Shown: positions 60,267 to 64,000 of the stretch, one piece after another | How positions within the stretch are numbered: position 1 is the first letter of the stretch | Layout of the letters: each line of letters starts with the position of its first letter | Assembly (NCBI GenBank): GCA_020634565.1 | Contig: JACKBN010000002.1 | Coordinates: 786,356 to 850,355, forward strand | Reading direction: 5' to 3' | Length of the DNA stretch: 64,000 bases | Source: Ardenticatenaceae bacterium | Lineage (GTDB): Bacteria; Chloroflexota; Anaerolineae; Promineifilales; Promineifilaceae | The notes under the pieces: generated by a model | Databases searched by the model: none | Seen by the model: only the letters and a program-made list of their open reading frames with translations | What the model was told of the DNA's origin: nothing | Made by a program: the position numbers and the translations under genes

Positions 60267-61925
60267 ATGGACGACGATGGTGTCGATATTCAGGAAACAG
60301 TGGTTATTTTTGATACAACGCTGCGAGATGGCGAACAATCGCCCGGCGCAACGCTAAACGTAGACGAAAAGCTGGAAATTGCCCGGCAGCTTTCCCGCCT
60401 TGGCGTAGACATCTGCGAGGCTGGCTTTCCCATCGCCTCCCCCGGCGACTTTGACGCCGTGCGGCGCATCGCCGAGGAAGTGGGACCGCTTACCGAAGGA
60501 CGCAAAAACGGTCAGCCGATGGTCATCGCCGGACTGGCCCGCGCCAACAAACAAGACATCCAGCGCGCCTACGACGCCGTGAAAGTGGCCCCGCGCCACC
60601 GCATCCACACCTTCCTGGCTACCAGCGACATCCATCTGGAACACAAGCTGAAAATCGACCGCGAGGAGTGCATTGAGCAAACCATCGAAGCGGTCACCTT
60701 TGCCCGCAGCCTGTGCGACGATGTGGAATTTTCACCCGAAGATGCGGGCCGCTCTGACCCAGATTTTTTGGTGCAGGTACTGACGGAAGCAATAAAGGCA
60801 GGCGCTACGACGCTGAACATCCCGGATACCGTTGGCTACGTCGCACCAGAGGAATACGGCCGTCTCATCGAATACCTCATCAAAAATACCCCCGGCTCGG
60901 AAACCGTCGTCTGGTCCACCCACTGCCACAACGATTTGGGGCTGGCAACGGCCAACACCCTGGCGGGCGTGCAAGGTGGCGCACGACAAGTCGAGGTCAC
61001 CATCAACGGCATCGGAGAACGAGCGGGCAATACCTCCCTGGAAGAAGTGGCGATGGCTATTCACACCCGGCCCAACTTCTTCAACTTCAACACCAACATC
61101 GACACCACGCAGCTCACCCGCACCAGCCGCATGGTCAGCGCCTACACCGGCATGGTTGTCCAGCCCAACAAAGCAATTGTCGGGGCCAACGCCTTTGCCC
61201 ATGAAGCAGGCATTCATCAGGATGGCATGCTGAAAAACCAGATGACCTACGAAATCATGCGGCCTGAAACAGTAGGGCTGCACGCCTCAACGCTGGTGCT
61301 GGGCAAACATTCTGGTCGCCACGCCTTCCGCGTAAGACTGGAAGATATGGGCTACGGCGACCTAGAAAAAGATGAGCTAGAGCAAGCATTCCAGCGCTTC
61401 AAGCGGCTGGCTGACAAGAAAAAAGTGGTCACCGACGCCGACATCGAAGCGATCATTGCAGATGAGATTTACCAGCCGCCGGAAATCTGGAAGCTGAACC
61501 ACATTCAAGTGTCATGCGGCGATCACAGCATCCCCACCGTCTCTGTCAGCCTGACAGGGCCGGATGGCGAAACGTACAAGGATGCGGCTCTGGGCACCGG
61601 GCCAGTTGATGCAGCGTATCAAGCCATCAACCGGATTATCGGTGAATCACCCAAGCTGACGGAATTTTCCATCAGTGCCGTGACCGAAGGGCTGGATGCC
61701 CAGGCAGAAGCAACGATTCGCATCCAACCAGACAAAGAGGACAACAAATACGCCCTGAATCCGCAAACCAATCAGCATTACGCCCGCACGTTTAGTGGTC
61801 ACGGGGCCAGCACCGACATTGTGGTGGCCAGCGCCCGCGCTTACTTGAGCGCGTTAAACAAGATGCTGGCCGCCAGCACGGAAACATCCAGCGTGGTTGA
61901 ACAAGTAGCGGTCGCAGGGGATTAG
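60267..61925 (+). CDS. leuA: 2-isopropylmalate synthase
   Basis: 552 residues from ATG 60267 (MDDDGVDIQETVVIFDTTLRDGEQSPG) behind GAGGAG. Catalytic DTTLRDGEQ, metal-binding WSTHCHNDLGLATANTLAG, and the C-terminal regulatory LeuA dimer domain (SCGDHSIPTVSVSLTGPDG ... LSALNKML). Commits carbon to leucine; usually leucine-inhibited. Length and C-domain fit LeuA rather than homocitrate or citramalate synthase, though citramalate synthase cannot be fully excluded. Confidence 0.94.
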   Translation: MDDDGVDIQETVVIFDTTLRDGEQSPGATLNVDEKLEIARQLSRLGVDICEAGFPIASPGDFDAVRRIAEEVGPLTEGRKNGQPMVIAGLARANKQDIQRAYDAVKVAPRHRIHTFLATSDIHLEHKLKIDREECIEQTIEAVTFARSLCDDVEFSPEDAGRSDPDFLVQVLTEAIKAGATTLNIPDTVGYVAPEEYGRLIEYLIKNTPGSETVVWSTHCHNDLGLATANTLAGVQGGARQVEVTINGIGERAGNTSLEEVAMAIHTRPNFFNFNTNIDTTQLTRTSRMVSAYTGMVVQPNKAIVGANAFAHEAGIHQDGMLKNQMTYEIMRPETVGLHASTLVLGKHSGRHAFRVRLEDMGYGDLEKDELEQAFQRFKRLADKKKVVTDADIEAIIADEIYQPPEIWKLNHIQVSCGDHSIPTVSVSLTGPDGETYKDAALGTGPVDAAYQAINRIIGESPKLTEFSISAVTEGLDAQAEATIRIQPDKEDNKYALNPQTNQHYARTFSGHGASTDIVVASARAYLSALNKMLAASTETSSVVEQVAVAGD

Positions 61926-61933
61926 AAAATGAC

Positions 61934-61996
61934 GTAGCCGCAGATTCTTTCTGCGCTTTCATATCACAAAACACGCGGATTGGAATCCGCGGCTAC
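61934..61996. repeat. intergenic hairpin, GTAGCCGC/GCGGCTAC family
   Basis: GTAGCCGCAGATTC pairs imperfectly with GGAATCCGCGGCTAC, between leuA and leuC. Confidence 0.7.
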
Positions 61997-62015
61997 AAAT
62001 TCGGAAGGAAAGTTT

Positions 62016-63425
<1,410 letters not shown>

Positions 63426-63482
63426 CTAGTAATTGGTAATTTGTAATTAGGACGAATTACCAATTACGAATTACTAATTACC
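63426..63482. repeat. intergenic AT-rich hairpin, AATTGGTAATTTGTAATT phrase family
   Basis: TAGTAATTGGTAATTTGTAATTAG faces AATTACCAATTACGAATTACTAATTACC, immediately after leuC. Same vocabulary as 15736-15794. Confidence 0.7.
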
Positions 63483-63513
63483 ATTCCCAAATGACATACT
63501 AAGGAGAGACAAA

Positions 63514-63996
63514 ATGGAACACCCAACCTATCAACTAAACGTACGCTACGCCGTTGAATGCGTGAAGCAGCTCCTGCCGCAGGTCGATGCGGCGACGTCG
63601 CTTATTTTGGTTGGGGACCTCTCCCAATGCCGTTTTGGCAAGCTGGATGGCGTGATTCGCGAGGCCATCGAGGTGGACAATCCGGTGTTTAGTGAAAGTT
63701 ACGGCCGTCTCGCCGTGCCCTTGAGCGGCGTGAATAAGTACGAACTGAAGAAGAATCTGCTGCATCGCATTGGCCTGCGCCAGCTCATCACCGAGGTGCA
63801 GTTGGAACGATACGGCCGTCTCCTCTTCCATGCACCGAACAAATTCAGTGATCCGGCGCAGCTCAGCGACTGGTTCCGTCCGCACTTTGTGCAGGAACTG
63901 GCCCATGAGGGCATCTTAACCATCACAGAATCCCGTACCCATGCGACGACAACTGTGGGGGAACGGCCGTTCCGCTTTCAGTTTGCTTACCAATAA
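63514..63996 (+). CDS. hypothetical protein downstream of leuC
   Basis: 160 residues, AAGGAGAGA ribosome-binding site. No signal or membrane helix. YAVECVKQLLPQVDAATSLILVGDLSQCRFGKLDGVIREAIEVDN suggests an alpha/beta start; the end GERPFRFQFAYQ is strand-like. It is not LeuD: the swivel-domain motifs are absent. I do not recognise a family. It is in the direction and spacing of the leu operon, separated by the AT-rich hairpin; three ACGGCCGT sites mark it as a resident gene. Confidence 0.7.
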   Translation: MEHPTYQLNVRYAVECVKQLLPQVDAATSLILVGDLSQCRFGKLDGVIREAIEVDNPVFSESYGRLAVPLSGVNKYELKKNLLHRIGLRQLITEVQLERYGRLLFHAPNKFSDPAQLSDWFRPHFVQELAHEGILTITESRTHATTTVGERPFRFQFAYQ

Positions 63997-64000
63997 TTGT

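Noticed and set aside
63514..63996. leuD
   Set aside because: Length is near that of LeuD but no swivel-domain motif is present.

Overview
The window reads as a bacterial chromosome segment of moderately high GC. It most resembles a filamentous or environmental Chloroflexota, possibly Anaerolineae- or Ardenticatenia-like. That is an inference from the gene mix (several acyl-CoA dehydrogenases, SDRs and a phosphotransferase-family protein, LLM flavin oxidoreductase, GAF/PAS multi-sensor kinases, a PucR regulator) and from gene order, not from a marker gene. The most obvious genome signature is the palindrome ACGGCCGT. I count about 107 perfect copies by hand, where one or two are expected by chance, which is HIP1-like behaviour. 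It sits inside core genes in all frames and in intergenic hairpins.

Layout. (1) 1-16.6 kb, almost all minus strand: a broken GNAT-VOC gene, then acyl-CoA/lipid catabolism genes (three ACADs, three SDRs, a thioesterase, a phosphotransferase-family partner of an ACAD11-like enzyme), plus an amidase, two MBL-fold hydrolases, a Nudix hydrolase, a cNMP-binding histidine kinase, GrpB and a K+ channel. (2) 16.7-24.3 kb: an LLM oxidoreductase, a FrnE/DsbA-like gene with an in-frame TGA exactly at the first Cys of the CxxC motif, endonuclease VIII, a receiver-like protein ending in a dead Y1-transposase domain, a secreted LTD/endonuclease protein and a membrane molybdopterin oxidoreductase. (3) 24.4-45 kb: an accessory region of mostly single genes. 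Many are preceded by near-identical promoters (TTGAAG/T, 16 bp, TATACT/TAAACT) and separated by ACGGCCGT double-palindrome hairpins. It contains EcsC-TerB, serine hydrolase, YdeI-like, NlpC-like, methyltransferase, DUF3800 and immunity-like genes, attC-like remnants, a giant sensor kinase, and a 41-bp-period array of TGATCA operators. (4) 45-55.6 kb: RlmI, homoserine kinase, the pyruvate dehydrogenase E1a-E1b-E2 operon, and a response regulator / hybrid kinase / PucR unit. (5) 55.7-64 kb: 207-bp tandem repeats, then the branched-chain amino acid operon ilvB-ilvN-ilvC-leuA-leuC and an unknown gene.

The ilv operon is preceded by a sigma70-like promoter and a short reading frame of 29 codons, 15 of them Ile, Leu or Val. 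Its last codons can pair with the left arm of a strong terminator, which is the layout of a translation-coupled transcription attenuator. Together with the possible selenocysteine FrnE, the 41-bp operator array and the repeat/promoter modules, this is the most rewarding part of the window to follow up.
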